A stretch of DNA of 64,000 nucleotides, taken from Bradyrhizobium betae. GTDB taxonomy: Bacteria; Pseudomonadota; Alphaproteobacteria; Rhizobiales; Xanthobacteraceae. Every line of letters begins with the position of its first letter. Positions within the stretch are counted from its first letter, which is position 1. The notes below the pieces were generated by a model, which worked only from the letters and a program-made list of their open reading frames with translations, did no database searches and was not told the origin of the DNA. Made by a program: the position numbers and the translations under genes. The DNA is taken from assembly GCF_004123905.1 (NCBI RefSeq), contig NZ_MZXW01000015.1:372001-436000 (forward strand). The letters run 5' to 3'. Of this stretch, positions 28,141-36,568 are shown one piece after another.

Positions 28141-29153
28141 CCGAGCTCGAGGCCGGACGCGCGCAAGTGCTGGTGCCGGTGCGGAGCGGCGCGGCGCTAC
28201 AGCGCTACCGCGACGTCCTGATCGCGCTGATTGCCTTCGCCGTACTGGCGAGCCTGCCATTCTTCACCGGCAGCAAGGCGCTGCTCGATTTCGTCATCCG
28301 CTGCTCGGCTTACGGCCTGTTCGCGACCTCGCTCAACCTCTTGGTCGGCTACACCGGCCTGACCTCGTTCGGCCACGGCATGTTCTTCGGCTTAGGGGCC
28401 TACAGCTTTGGCCTGATCATGCAGAAGCTCGGCGTGCCCGTTCCGGTCGCCTTCGTCGCGACGCTGGCGATCACCGCCGTGATTGCGGCCATCATCGGCG
28501 CGATCTGCGTGCGGCTGAAGGACATCTATTTCGCCTTCGTCACGCTCGCCTTCCAGATGCTGATCCACTCGACCATTTTGTCCTGGGCCTCCTTCACCGG
28601 CGGCGACCAGGGCCTGCGTGGTGGCATTCCGCGCCCCGCATTCCTCGGCATCAATCTCGCCAACCACGTCCATCTCTACATCGCGAGCTGCGCGCTCTTG
28701 ATCCTCGGCCTGCTCGCGATGCGCCAGATCGCCCAGTCGCCATTCGGCTACACCTTGCGCATGATCCGCGACAACGCCGCGCGCGCGAGTTTTCTCGGCA
28801 TCGATGTCTGGCGCGCAAAGCTCACCGTGTTCGTGCTGGCCGCGTTGTTCGCCGCGATGGGCGGCATGGTGATGGCGCTGTTCGTCTCCGGCGCCTATCC
28901 CGAATTCGCTTACTGGACCATTTCGGGCGAGGGCATCTTCATCAACATGCTCGGCGGCGTCTCGACCTTTTTGGGGCCGATGGTCGGTACCGTGCTGTTG
29001 CTGCTGCTCAACGACACCGTCACGCGCTTCACCGAGTATCACGGCATCGTGCTCGGCGTGGTCATCCTGTTCTTCGCGCTGGGCCTGCGCAAAGGCCTGC
29101 TCGATTTCGTCGCCGAATGGTTTTCGCACCGCGACGCAGGCGAGGGGCGCTAG
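28137..29153 (+). CDS. livM: branched-chain amino-acid type ABC transporter permease (LivM)
   Basis: A 338-residue permease with about ten membrane segments. LivM features include LLVGYTGLTSFGHGMFFGLGAYSF and the cytoplasmic loop RMIRDNAARASFLGIDVWRAKLTVF, which contacts the ATPases, then GEGIFINMLGGVSTFLGPMVGTV. It overlaps livH by 4 bp and is followed by livG after 2 bp. The extra N-terminal segment (about 30 residues) before the first helix is common in LivM. Confidence 0.92.
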   Translation: MTELEAGRAQVLVPVRSGAALQRYRDVLIALIAFAVLASLPFFTGSKALLDFVIRCSAYGLFATSLNLLVGYTGLTSFGHGMFFGLGAYSFGLIMQKLGVPVPVAFVATLAITAVIAAIIGAICVRLKDIYFAFVTLAFQMLIHSTILSWASFTGGDQGLRGGIPRPAFLGINLANHVHLYIASCALLILGLLAMRQIAQSPFGYTLRMIRDNAARASFLGIDVWRAKLTVFVLAALFAAMGGMVMALFVSGAYPEFAYWTISGEGIFINMLGGVSTFLGPMVGTVLLLLLNDTVTRFTEYHGIVLGVVILFFALGLRKGLLDFVAEWFSHRDAGEGR

Positions 29154-29155
29154 CC

Positions 29156-29911
29156 ATGCTCGAGATCCGCAACCTCGCAAAATCATTCGGCGGCGTGAAA
29201 GCGACCAACGACGTCTCGCTGGAGTTTCCCGACGGCTCGCTCACCGCTGTCATTGGCCCGAACGGCGCCGGCAAGAGCACCTTCTTCAACCTGATCACCG
29301 GCGCGTTGAAGCCCGACTCCGGCCAGATATTGCTCGACGGCGTCGATCTCGCCGGGCGCGCGCCGCCGGAGATCGTCCGTCACGGCATTGGCCGCGCCTT
29401 CCAGGTCGCGAGCATCTTCAAATCGCTGACGGTGCAGGAAACCATGCTCGCCGCCGTTAGCGCCGACCAGCGCACGTCCGCCGTGCTGCACAAGCGCTTT
29501 CCACTGCCCGAGACGCGCGACCGCGCTGAGCATGTGATGGAGCTGTTGGGCCTTGCCGGCAAACGCAATCGCACCGCTGCAACGCTGTCGCACGGCGATC
29601 AAAAGCTTCTCGACATCGCACTGGCGCTCGTGCTCGAACCAAAAGTGCTGCTGCTGGACGAGCCGACCGCCGGCATGGGGCCGGAAGAGCGCTGGCGCAT
29701 GATCGACAAGGTGCGCGAGCTCTGGGAGACGCAAAAAATCACCGTCGTCTTCATCGAGCACGACATGGACATCGTGTTCAAGATCGCCCCAAAAATCGTC
29801 GTGCTCTGCTATGGCCACATCCTCGCGACCGGCTCGCCCGACGAGATCCGCAACAACAGTGCGGTGATCGACGCCTATCTCGGCACCGAACATGCGGGAG
29901 CCGCCGCATGA
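29156..29911 (+). CDS. livG: branched-chain amino-acid type ABC transporter ATP-binding protein (LivG)
   Basis: A 251-residue ATPase. Walker A is GPNGAGKST, the LivG-type signature is LSHGDQKLLDIALAL, Walker B is VLLLDEPTAGMG with the H-loop in FIEHDMDIVF. ATG at 29156 is 2 bp after the livM stop; the signature LSHGDQ and GIGRAFQVASIF are usual for LivG. It forms a heterodimer with LivF, whose gene overlaps by 4 bp, and powers import. Confidence 0.93.
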   Translation: MLEIRNLAKSFGGVKATNDVSLEFPDGSLTAVIGPNGAGKSTFFNLITGALKPDSGQILLDGVDLAGRAPPEIVRHGIGRAFQVASIFKSLTVQETMLAAVSADQRTSAVLHKRFPLPETRDRAEHVMELLGLAGKRNRTAATLSHGDQKLLDIALALVLEPKVLLLDEPTAGMGPEERWRMIDKVRELWETQKITVVFIEHDMDIVFKIAPKIVVLCYGHILATGSPDEIRNNSAVIDAYLGTEHAGAAA

Positions 29912-30621
29912 GCGCAGCCATCATCGAAGTCGCCGATCTCGACGTCTACTATGGCACGAGCCAGATCCTGTTCGGCGTCGGCCTCTCGGTGCGGCAGGGC
30001 GAGACTATGGCGCTGCTCGGGCGCAACGGCGCCGGGAAGTCGACGACGATGAAGGCGATCATGGGCCTGGCCCCGCCGCGGCGGGGCAGAGTGAGCCTGC
30101 GCGGTGCGGTGATCTCAGGCCGCAAGCCGCACCATATCGCGCGCGCCGGCCTCGGCTTCGTGCCGGAGGATCGCCAGATCTTTCCGGAGCACACGGTCGA
30201 GGACAATCTCCTCATCGGTCGCAAGAAGGGACCGGAGGGCCAGGACGAATGGCCGATCAAGCGCATCTATGAAGTGTTTCCACTGCTGGAGCCCTTGCGG
30301 AATCGTATCGCCGGACGCCTCTCTGGCGGTGAGCAGCAGATGCTGGCGATCGCGCGCACGCTGATGGGCAATCCTGCGCTGTTGCTGCTGGACGAGCCGA
30401 GCGAGGGCCTCGCGCCGATCATCGTGCAGCGGATCGGCGAGCTGTTGCGGCAACTCCGCCAGCTCGGCTCGACCGTGCTGATCGCCGAGCAGAATATGCA
30501 TTTCTGCCTGGGGCTGGCGAGCCATGCCACCGTCATCGACAAGGGCCAGATCGTCTATGCCGCCGGGATCGACGAGCTGAAGGCCAACGACACCATTCGC
30601 CGCCGTTATCTGGCCCTGTAG
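29908..30621 (+). CDS. livF: branched-chain amino-acid type ABC transporter ATP-binding protein (LivF)
   Basis: A 237-residue ATPase. Walker A is GRNGAGKST, the signature is LSGGEQQMLAIARTL, Walker B is LLLLDEPSEGLAP, and VPEDRQIFPEHTVEDNLLIG is the LivF Q-loop region. It is the last gene of the importer operon, overlapping livG by 4 bp. The Liv set is complete: one binding protein, two permeases and two ATPases. Confidence 0.94.
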   Translation: MSAAIIEVADLDVYYGTSQILFGVGLSVRQGETMALLGRNGAGKSTTMKAIMGLAPPRRGRVSLRGAVISGRKPHHIARAGLGFVPEDRQIFPEHTVEDNLLIGRKKGPEGQDEWPIKRIYEVFPLLEPLRNRIAGRLSGGEQQMLAIARTLMGNPALLLLDEPSEGLAPIIVQRIGELLRQLRQLGSTVLIAEQNMHFCLGLASHATVIDKGQIVYAAGIDELKANDTIRRRYLAL

Positions 30622-30783
30622 CGGGGCTCGGACCGCCAGACCGGCCAAAAGAAGAAAACTATTGCCTCGGGGGTATCAGGCGGAAGGAGTTTCCCTGCCA
30701 GGGGCCAAAAACGCCAATCGCTTCCATTGCCGTTTGGGGCCGAAACGACGACATTCCGTTCAGGATTTGATGGATTGACGACC

Positions 30784-31002
30784 ATGGAACGCACTGGATT
30801 TGAGCCCTTCGGCGAGCAGCTGGTGTCCGCAACGGACACCCAGCCGAAATCGCGCGCCTCGAAGCTCCTGCTGCGGGCCGGCACCACGGTGTTTTGGTCG
30901 CTGGTGGCAGGCATCGTGCTGGCGCGCGCCGCCTTCTTCGAGCCAGGCATCTATGACGGCTTCAGCCGCGTCGCCTCGCTGGCCAAAAGCCTGGTCTTCT
31001 GA
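30784..31002 (+). CDS. small single-span membrane protein, unknown function
   Basis: A 72-residue protein, MERTGFEPFGEQLVSATDTQ at the start, with one hydrophobic segment at about residues 34-50 (TTVFWSLVAGIVLARAAFF). ATG at 30784 is an internal start in a longer frame; the preceding 19 codons look non-coding. No ribosome site is obvious (GGATTGACGACC precedes ATG). I do not recognise the family. It sits alone between the Liv operon and the YeiH-like gene. Confidence 0.55.
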   Translation: MERTGFEPFGEQLVSATDTQPKSRASKLLLRAGTTVFWSLVAGIVLARAAFFEPGIYDGFSRVASLAKSLVF

Positions 31003-31113
31003 GCCCGATTATTCCGGGTCGGGGACAGAACTTCCCTCGCCCCTGATATGTCGAAAACTTATTCCCCAATCGGACATCGCTGCGTATAAATCCTTCTCTT
31101 CCGGGAGAGATTT

Positions 31114-32172
31114 GTGTCGCAGAATCAAGCATCCAGCCCCACCGACGCCAAACCGACCACTACCGTTAGCCGCGTCGTTGCGCTGATTCCGGGCATCCTC
31201 CTCTGCATCGCCGTCGCCGGTGTTTCGGCCCTGCTCGAACGGGCGGAACTCGGCGTTTTCGAGCACCCCTATGTCGAGGCGCTGGTGATGGCCATCCTGC
31301 TCGGCATGGCGCTGCGCAGCTTCTGGAAACCCGCGCCGCGCTGGCAGGCCGGTATCGCCTTCAGCGCCAAACAGCTGCTCGAAGTCGCGGTGATGCTGCT
31401 GGGCGCCTCGATCAGCTTTGCCGCCATCGCCGCCTCCGGCATCGCCCTGCTGGCATCGATTGCGGCGGTCGTCGTGATCGCGCTCAGCGCCTCTTTCGGC
31501 CTCAGCCGCCTGCTCGGTCTCTCCACGCGGCTGTCGATCCTGATCGCCTGCGGCAACTCGATCTGCGGAAATTCGGCGATCGCCGCCGTGGCCCCGATCA
31601 TCGGCGCCAACAACGATGAGATCGCCTCATCGATCTCCTTCACCGCCATCCTCGGCGTGATGATGGTGCTGGGCCTGCCGCTGCTGATCCCGTTGCTGCA
31701 GTTGTCGGCCACGCAATACGGCATCCTCGCGGGCCTCACCGTCTATGCGGTGCCGCAGGTGCTCGCGGCGACGGTGCCGGCGGGTCTGATCTCAACGCAG
31801 ATCGGGACGCTCGTGAAACTGATGCGCGTGCTGATGCTCGGCCCCGTCGTCGTTGGTCTTTCGCTGGTCGCCTCGCGTTGGCAGACCGGCGCCAAGAAGA
31901 CCAATGTCGGCTTCTTCCGCCTGGTCCCCTGGTTCATCCTCGGCTTCCTCGCGCTGGCGACGTTGCGCTCGCTGGAGATCGTGCCTGTAACGGTGGTCGG
32001 TCCGGTGACGAAGATCACCAGCTTCTTGACTGTGGTGTCGATGGCCGCGCTCGGCCTCGGCGTCGACGTGAAGGTGCTCGCCAATGTCGGGGGCCGGGTG
32101 ACGGCAGCCGTAACGCTGTCGCTGATGCTGCTGCTCGGCATCAGCATCGCGCTGGTGCACTGGTTCAAGTGA
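31114..32172 (+). CDS. YeiH/UPF0324-family membrane protein (putative sulfate exporter)
   Basis: A 352-residue integral membrane protein with about ten segments. The family markers are ALVMAILLGMALRSFW, AVMLLGASISFAAI, LIACGNSICGNSAIAAVAPIIGA and VPQVLAATVPAG. GTG at 31114 follows a GGGAGAGATTT site. Members are annotated as putative sulfate exporters in some databases, without firm proof, and are induced with sulfur genes in several bacteria. It converges on a NitT/TauT-type importer and lies near a possible sulfur redox locus, which fits but does not prove such a role. Confidence 0.85.
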   Translation: MSQNQASSPTDAKPTTTVSRVVALIPGILLCIAVAGVSALLERAELGVFEHPYVEALVMAILLGMALRSFWKPAPRWQAGIAFSAKQLLEVAVMLLGASISFAAIAASGIALLASIAAVVVIALSASFGLSRLLGLSTRLSILIACGNSICGNSAIAAVAPIIGANNDEIASSISFTAILGVMMVLGLPLLIPLLQLSATQYGILAGLTVYAVPQVLAATVPAGLISTQIGTLVKLMRVLMLGPVVVGLSLVASRWQTGAKKTNVGFFRLVPWFILGFLALATLRSLEIVPVTVVGPVTKITSFLTVVSMAALGLGVDVKVLANVGGRVTAAVTLSLMLLLGISIALVHWFK

Positions 32173-32194
32173 GATAGAGTTGCGATCGCGAACT

Positions 32195-32224
32195 CTTCCA
32201 TCTCCCGCAAGGGGAGAAGGGAAG
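32195..32224. terminator. stem-loop between convergent genes
   Basis: CTTC..TCTCCC, a short GCAAG loop, GGGAGA..GAAG forms a hairpin 23 bp after the YeiH-like stop and 28 bp from the ATPase stop on the other strand. It likely ends both transcripts. Its CTCCC/GGGAG core resembles the elements near 42208 and 52163, so it may be a member of a dispersed repeat family. Confidence 0.55.
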
Positions 32225-32251
32225 TAAGAGCGCAAGCGTAGAGACGGATTC

Positions 32252-33124
32252 CTAAATCACATCCGCCAGCGAATGGCCGTGCAGCTCGATGTTCAGCCCC
32301 TGCAAGCCCATGTCGTTGATCTCGCCGCCCATCGCTTTCAGGCTCTCCTCGCGGATCAGCGACATCAGCCCGCGGCGCAGCGCCAGAAATTCCGACGACA
32401 TCATCATCGATTGCTGCCGCGGCCGCTCCAGCGGGATCGGGATTTCCGCCTTGATCGAGCCGGGGCGCGCGGTCATGCAGTAGACGCGGTCGGACAGGAA
32501 GATCGCTTCGTCAATGTCGTGGGTGACGAACAGCACCGAGATCTTCAGCCGCTGCCACATGTTGGTGAGGATCTGCTGCATGATGACGCGCGTCTGCGCG
32601 TCGAGCGCCCCGAAGGGCTCGTCGAGCAGCAGCACTTTTGGCCCGGTTGCGAGCGCCCGCACGATGCCGACACGCTGCTTCATGCCGCCGGAGAGTTTTT
32701 CCGGATAGTGCTTTTCAAACGCCTCGAGCCCTGCAAGGCCGAGCAGTGTCCGCGCGGCGCGTTCGCGCTGGGAGCGCGGCATGCCGCGCATCTTCAGGCC
32801 GAACTCGACATTTTCCCGCACCGTCTTCCAGGGAAACAGCGAATATTGCTGGAACACCATGCCGCGCTCGGCACTGGGGCCGTTCACGCGCTCGCCGTCG
32901 ACGGTGACGATCCCCGTAGTCGGCTTGAGGAAGCCGGCGACCGCATTGAGCAGCGTCGACTTTCCGCAGCCGGAGGGGCCGACGATGGAAACGAACTCGC
33001 CCGGCCTCACATGGATCTGCGTATCGGTGACGGCCTGAACTGGTCCCTCGATGCTGTCATAGCTGAGAGAGAAATTCCTGACCTCGATATGGCCCTGCGG
33101 CGATTTGGTGAGGATCTCGTTCAT
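32252..33124 (-). CDS. NitT/TauT-family ABC transporter ATP-binding protein
   Basis: A 290-residue ATPase. It opens MNEILTKSPQGHIEVRNFSL and has Walker A GPSGCGKST, signature LSGGMKQRVGIVRAL, Walker B VLLLDEPFGALDA and H-loop VTHDIDEAIFLSDRVY, the pattern of SsuB/TauB/NrtD. The start at 33124 follows GAGGTCAAG and overlaps the permease stop by 4 bp; the long frame upstream is unrelated. The C-terminal 45 residues past the ATPase core may bind a regulator or permease. It is the third gene of a binding protein-permease-ATPase operon. Confidence 0.93.
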   Translation of the reverse strand: MNEILTKSPQGHIEVRNFSLSYDSIEGPVQAVTDTQIHVRPGEFVSIVGPSGCGKSTLLNAVAGFLKPTTGIVTVDGERVNGPSAERGMVFQQYSLFPWKTVRENVEFGLKMRGMPRSQRERAARTLLGLAGLEAFEKHYPEKLSGGMKQRVGIVRALATGPKVLLLDEPFGALDAQTRVIMQQILTNMWQRLKISVLFVTHDIDEAIFLSDRVYCMTARPGSIKAEIPIPLERPRQQSMMMSSEFLALRRGLMSLIREESLKAMGGEINDMGLQGLNIELHGHSLADVI

Positions 33125-34023
33125 CTTGACCTCCACGGCATCACCAACTGCCCCGCGCCGCGGATCAGCAGGCTCGATCCCAGGCCGAGCACGCCAATCG
33201 CGATCATGCCGAGCGCGATGTCGGCATACTGGACCAGCGAATAAGCTTCCCACGTAAAATAGCCGATGCCGTACTGGCCGGAGATCATCTCGGCGGCGAT
33301 CAGCGACACCCAGGCGACGCCCATGCCGACGGTGAGGCCGGTGAAGATGTGCGGCAGCGAGGCCGGAAAATACACCTCCCGGAAGATCGAGCGCTCGCGC
33401 GCGCCGAGACATTGCGCGGCGCGTACCAGCACGGGATCGACTAGTGTCATGCCATGAAGTGTATTCACCAGGATCGGGAAGAACGAGCCGAGGAAAGTGA
33501 TGAAGACGATGCTCTGCTCGTTGGTCGGCCACAGCATGATCGCCATTGGTACCCAGGCGATGGCCGGGATCGGCCGCAGCACTTCGGCGACCGGGAAGAT
33601 GATCTCATGCACCAGCTTGAAGCGGCCCATGATTAGCCCGAGCGGCACGCCGACGATGGCCGCAAGCGAGAAGCCGATGAGGATGCGCCGGCAGCTCAAG
33701 ACGATGTGCATCAGGAATTTGGGATCGTGGATCGCCTTGGTGAAGCTGGCATAGACCGCGAGCGGCGAGGGCACGTTGGTGAAGCGCACGAAGAACACGA
33801 CGCGATAGGTCGTGAGTAGGTGCCAGACCAGCAGGAAGGCGAGCAGGGAAAGGATGCCGATCGCCATCGCGCCCAGGCCGCCCCGGTTAAGTCGATACCA
33901 GCGCAGCGCGAGCGTACCGAATGAGGGCGGAGGCGCAGCGGCGGGCACAGAGCCCGCCTCGGCGATTGCAGTTGTTGCCGGCATACTGTCCTCGGGATGT
34001 CTGACGAGGGCGGGGCTGCTCAC
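33121..34023 (-). CDS. NitT/TauT-family ABC transporter permease
   Basis: A 300-residue inner-membrane protein with about six segments after a 50-residue Ala/Pro-rich N-terminal tail. The permease motif is FPASLPHIFTGLTVGMGVAWVSLIAAEMI (EAA-loop region) and RPIPAIAWVPMAIMLW is typical of TauC/SsuC/NrtB. It overlaps both neighbours by 4 bp. It forms a homodimeric channel for the substrate delivered by the binding protein. Confidence 0.93.
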   Translation of the reverse strand: MSSPALVRHPEDSMPATTAIAEAGSVPAAAPPPSFGTLALRWYRLNRGGLGAMAIGILSLLAFLLVWHLLTTYRVVFFVRFTNVPSPLAVYASFTKAIHDPKFLMHIVLSCRRILIGFSLAAIVGVPLGLIMGRFKLVHEIIFPVAEVLRPIPAIAWVPMAIMLWPTNEQSIVFITFLGSFFPILVNTLHGMTLVDPVLVRAAQCLGARERSIFREVYFPASLPHIFTGLTVGMGVAWVSLIAAEMISGQYGIGYFTWEAYSLVQYADIALGMIAIGVLGLGSSLLIRGAGQLVMPWRSR

Positions 34024-35453
34024 GTCTTGCCTCCGCTGACGGCCGCCTTCACCGCGTCGTCGAAACCGAGCACCTTGCCGCTGATCTTGGCGGCATAGGC
34101 TTCCGCGTCCCTCTTGAGCAGGAACGGTGCGACATCGCTATTGCCGACCGCATAGAAAGCCTGGTCAGCGAACAGCTTGATGCCGCGAATGGTGTCGAAG
34201 ACATAGGCGACGTTGATCTTCTTGCCCTTCGCCTTGAAGTCGGCATAGGCGCCGAGGGTGCAGCTGGCCGACGAGAACGGCATGATGCCGGCTTCGTCGA
34301 CCCAGACCTCGCCGGCCTTGCGGGGGTCGGGAATCGGCTTCTTGCAAAAAGCATCCTCGCCTGTGATTTCGTAGTTCTTGGTGCTCGCAAGCTGCGCGTC
34401 GTAGTCGAGCTTCATCTCGGCATAGGCCTTGCGGATGTAGCTGTCGTCGACCCACTTCTTGGGATCGAACTCCTTCATGCGGGCGAGGTTTTGCAAAACC
34501 TTGACGTCGGTCGCGGCGGCATCGATCAGCGCCGGCTTAACCGTGGGATCGGTCGTCATGTTGCCGCTGGGGCCGAGGAAGATGTAGACGACTTCCTTGT
34601 TGATGCCGGTCCATTCCTGGATCTTTTCTGCGGCAAGCTTCGGATCGTCGCGCAGCCACTGGTTGGCGGCGATCAGCGCCTTGAAATAGGCGACGATGAC
34701 CTCAGGATATTTCTCGGCGAAGTCGGTGCGGACCACGATGCCGTGGAAGGTCGGCAAATTGGTCTCGACGCCGTCAAAGATCTTGCGCGCAAAGCCGCGG
34801 AACGGCAGCAGTTCGGCGAAGGGGACGAAGTCGGCATGCGCGTCGATCTTCTTCTCCTGGAGATTGGTCGAGCCGACCTCCGGGCTCTGGCTGACGAGCT
34901 GGAAGAAGTCCGCAGGGTAGCCGCGGTCCTGCATCGCCTTCAGCACCATGCCGTGCGCGGCGGAGCCGAAGGGCACGCTGACGAGCTTGCCCTTGAGATC
35001 CGCGAGATCGTAGTAGGGCGAGTCCTTGTGGACGACGAGACCGTTGCCGGAGCCGGACAGGCTGTAGGCGGCGATGCCGATCAGGCGGCTCTTGCTCTCG
35101 GGGTTGCTGTCGAAGGTGAAGCCGTTCACGATCAGCGGATAATCGCCCATCATGCCGATCTGCAGCTTGTTCGCCATCATCGCATTGGTGACGGGTGGGC
35201 CGGACGTAAAGTTCTGCCACTCCATCTCGAACTTGATGTTGGCGTACTTGCCGTCCTTCGGCAGATATTTTTCGAGGAGATGAAGCTGCCGGATGACGAC
35301 GCCGGCGGTCACCGTGTTGGTCGTGGTGTCCTGCGTTCCGATGCCGAGGGTGACGGTTTCCGCCGAAGCCGGCTGCGCGATCAGAAGCGCCAGCGACGTC
35401 ACCGACATCGCGAGCGAGAGCGTGGGAAGATGGCGGACCATTCTCATCCTCAT
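34020..35453 (-). CDS. NitT/TauT-type ABC transporter substrate-binding protein
   Basis: A 477-residue exported protein, signal peptide cleaved near ASA-ET (about residue 31). Parts such as NKLQIGMMGDYPLIVNGFTF, GKLVSVPFGSAAHGMVLKAM and PTFHGIVVRTDFAEKYPEV follow the NMT1/TauA-like fold. It is longer than TauA or SsuA (about 320), with a C-terminal extension from about 330. Three ATGs at 35453, 35447 and 35441 compete; GAGGATGAG before the third makes 35441 possible. Ligand unknown: nitrate, taurine, sulfonates and other small anions are all bound by relatives. A CAACTAAT box lies about 80 bp upstream. Confidence 0.9.
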   Translation of the reverse strand: MRMRMVRHLPTLSLAMSVTSLALLIAQPASAETVTLGIGTQDTTTNTVTAGVVIRQLHLLEKYLPKDGKYANIKFEMEWQNFTSGPPVTNAMMANKLQIGMMGDYPLIVNGFTFDSNPESKSRLIGIAAYSLSGSGNGLVVHKDSPYYDLADLKGKLVSVPFGSAAHGMVLKAMQDRGYPADFFQLVSQSPEVGSTNLQEKKIDAHADFVPFAELLPFRGFARKIFDGVETNLPTFHGIVVRTDFAEKYPEVIVAYFKALIAANQWLRDDPKLAAEKIQEWTGINKEVVYIFLGPSGNMTTDPTVKPALIDAAATDVKVLQNLARMKEFDPKKWVDDSYIRKAYAEMKLDYDAQLASTKNYEITGEDAFCKKPIPDPRKAGEVWVDEAGIMPFSSASCTLGAYADFKAKGKKINVAYVFDTIRGIKLFADQAFYAVGNSDVAPFLLKRDAEAYAAKISGKVLGFDDAVKAAVSGGKT

Positions 35454-35522
35454 TCGGTTGGATGTGCTGTGGTTGCCATGATTGGGTGAGGGCTCGGGCA
35501 GGGCAAATCCGGAATGATGACC

Positions 35523-35541
35523 GCAGTCGATTAGTTGCCGG
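35523..35541 (-). promoter_or_regulatory. CAACTAAT box A, upstream of the NitT/TauT operon
   Basis: Read in the direction of the gene the site is GGCAACTAATCGACTGCG. It is centred about 79 bp before the binding-protein ATG. It shares AACTAATCGAC with the box near 36988 and CAACTAAT with those near 36924 and 37871. The symmetric form GCAA-N4-TTGC is of the Crp/Fnr kind, and a Crp/Fnr gene lies next to it. Confidence 0.6.
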
Positions 35542-35606
35542 GAAAAGCTGATTGCATACTCCTTGGGCAGTCCTGCACTATAAAGCCGCTTGCCTGTGCA
35601 GCGGCC

Positions 35607-36383
35607 TTAGTCGGCGCCCTGACCGCGCATCTCCTCCAGCACGTCGGTCCGGCACACCACGATCTGCGAGCGCTTGGTGACGACGATTCCCTTCTCCTGC
35701 ATCCGCTTCAGGCTGATCGTGACCCATTGCCTTGTGGCGCCGACCATGTGGGCGATGTCGGCATGAGTGAAGGCGGCTGCGATCACCCGGCCGTCGGCAT
35801 CCTCGACGCCGTAGAGATCGACGAGATGCAGCAGCAAATGCGCGAGGCGCTGCGTGATCGATCGTGTTCCCAGCATCTGGGCCAGCGCTGAATAGCATTT
35901 GCCCTTGAAGGTGAGGCCCTCGATCAGGCCGATCGCAAGGTTCGGGATCTCCACGGCAAGTGACCGCAGCTCCTTTCCGGGCAGGTGCACCACGCTGCAA
36001 TTGCTGGATGCGACGCCGGACCATTGATGCACGGTGCCCTCGAACACTTCGGGGCCGCCGACGAAATTGCGGACATGCCAATAGGCGAGCGTGATCTCGC
36101 GCCCGAGCGGGGAGGTGTAGAACACCCGGATACGGCCGCTCTCGATCAGCCAGATGCCGTCATGCTTGCCGCCCTGGCTGAACAGCGTCTGGCCGCGGTT
36201 GAGCACCTTTCGGCGCCCCTGCTTCAACACCAGTTCCCGCTCGCGCGGTGAGAGCTTGTCCATCAGCGGCGGCGGCCCGCCGATCCATTGCTGGTTCTCG
36301 GTGAGCAGCAGCGAGGAACTGCCCGCGGGCCGGACGGCTGGTGGAACAGCCCCGCGAACTACATTGGCCGCCTGCAACATCAT
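35607..36383 (-). CDS. Crp/Fnr-family transcriptional regulator
   Basis: A 258-residue regulator. A cyclic-nucleotide-binding-like beta barrel covers about residues 45-160 (RGQTLFSQGGKHDGIWLIESGRIRVFY). The C-terminal Crp-type HTH is FTHADIAHMVGATRQWVTIS. It has no N-terminal cluster of four cysteines, so it is not an oxygen-sensing Fnr of the usual type; the ligand is unknown. ATG at 36383 or the next codon at 36380 follows CGGAGGCGG. Its place inside a group of genes that share a GCAA-N4-TTGC-like box makes it the best candidate for the regulator of that group. Confidence 0.9.
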   Translation of the reverse strand: MMLQAANVVRGAVPPAVRPAGSSSLLLTENQQWIGGPPPLMDKLSPRERELVLKQGRRKVLNRGQTLFSQGGKHDGIWLIESGRIRVFYTSPLGREITLAYWHVRNFVGGPEVFEGTVHQWSGVASSNCSVVHLPGKELRSLAVEIPNLAIGLIEGLTFKGKCYSALAQMLGTRSITQRLAHLLLHLVDLYGVEDADGRVIAAAFTHADIAHMVGATRQWVTISLKRMQEKGIVVTKRSQIVVCRTDVLEEMRGQGAD

Positions 36384-36392
36384 CCGCCTCCG

Positions 36393-36409
36393 GAACGTTC
36401 AAACCGTTC
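36393..36409. promoter_or_regulatory. inverted repeat just upstream of the Crp/Fnr gene
   Basis: GAACG-TTCAAAC-CGTTC, perfect 5-bp arms with a 7-bp centre, ends 10 bp before the regulator start. It could be an autoregulatory site, though its half-site differs from the CAACTAAT boxes. Chance is not excluded for arms this short. Confidence 0.3.
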
Positions 36410-36444
36410 TAAAGAGGAGCAATGTCCGTGCCAGATGAACTCCG

Positions 36445-36549
36445 CTGTCATCGCCCGGCTTGACCGGGCGATCCAGTATTCCAGAGGCGTCAGTGGGTTA
36501 CGGTGGGGCCGCGGCGTACTGGATTCCCCGCTTTCGCGGGGAATGACAG
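36445..36549. repeat. 105-bp mosaic palindromic repeat (RIME-like), copy 1
   Basis: The element begins CTGTCATCGCCCGG and ends CGGGGAATGACAG. It contains two hairpins, CGCCCGG/CCGGGCG and CCCCGCTTTCGCGGGG, and inner GATCCAGTA / TACTGGAT arms. A second copy with the same plan is at 57057-57162. Two large palindromes in about 105 bp recall the Rhizobium intergenic mosaic elements. It fills the gap between the DUF971 and Crp/Fnr genes. Confidence 0.8.
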
Positions 36550-36568
36550 TGCAGCCTGAGGAGCGTCC

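Noticed and set aside
32252..33532. Long N-terminal extension of the NitT/TauT ATPase
   Set aside because: Codons before 33124 are antisense-like or out-of-frame parts of the permease gene; the ATG at 33124 has GAGGTCAAG and the standard overlap.
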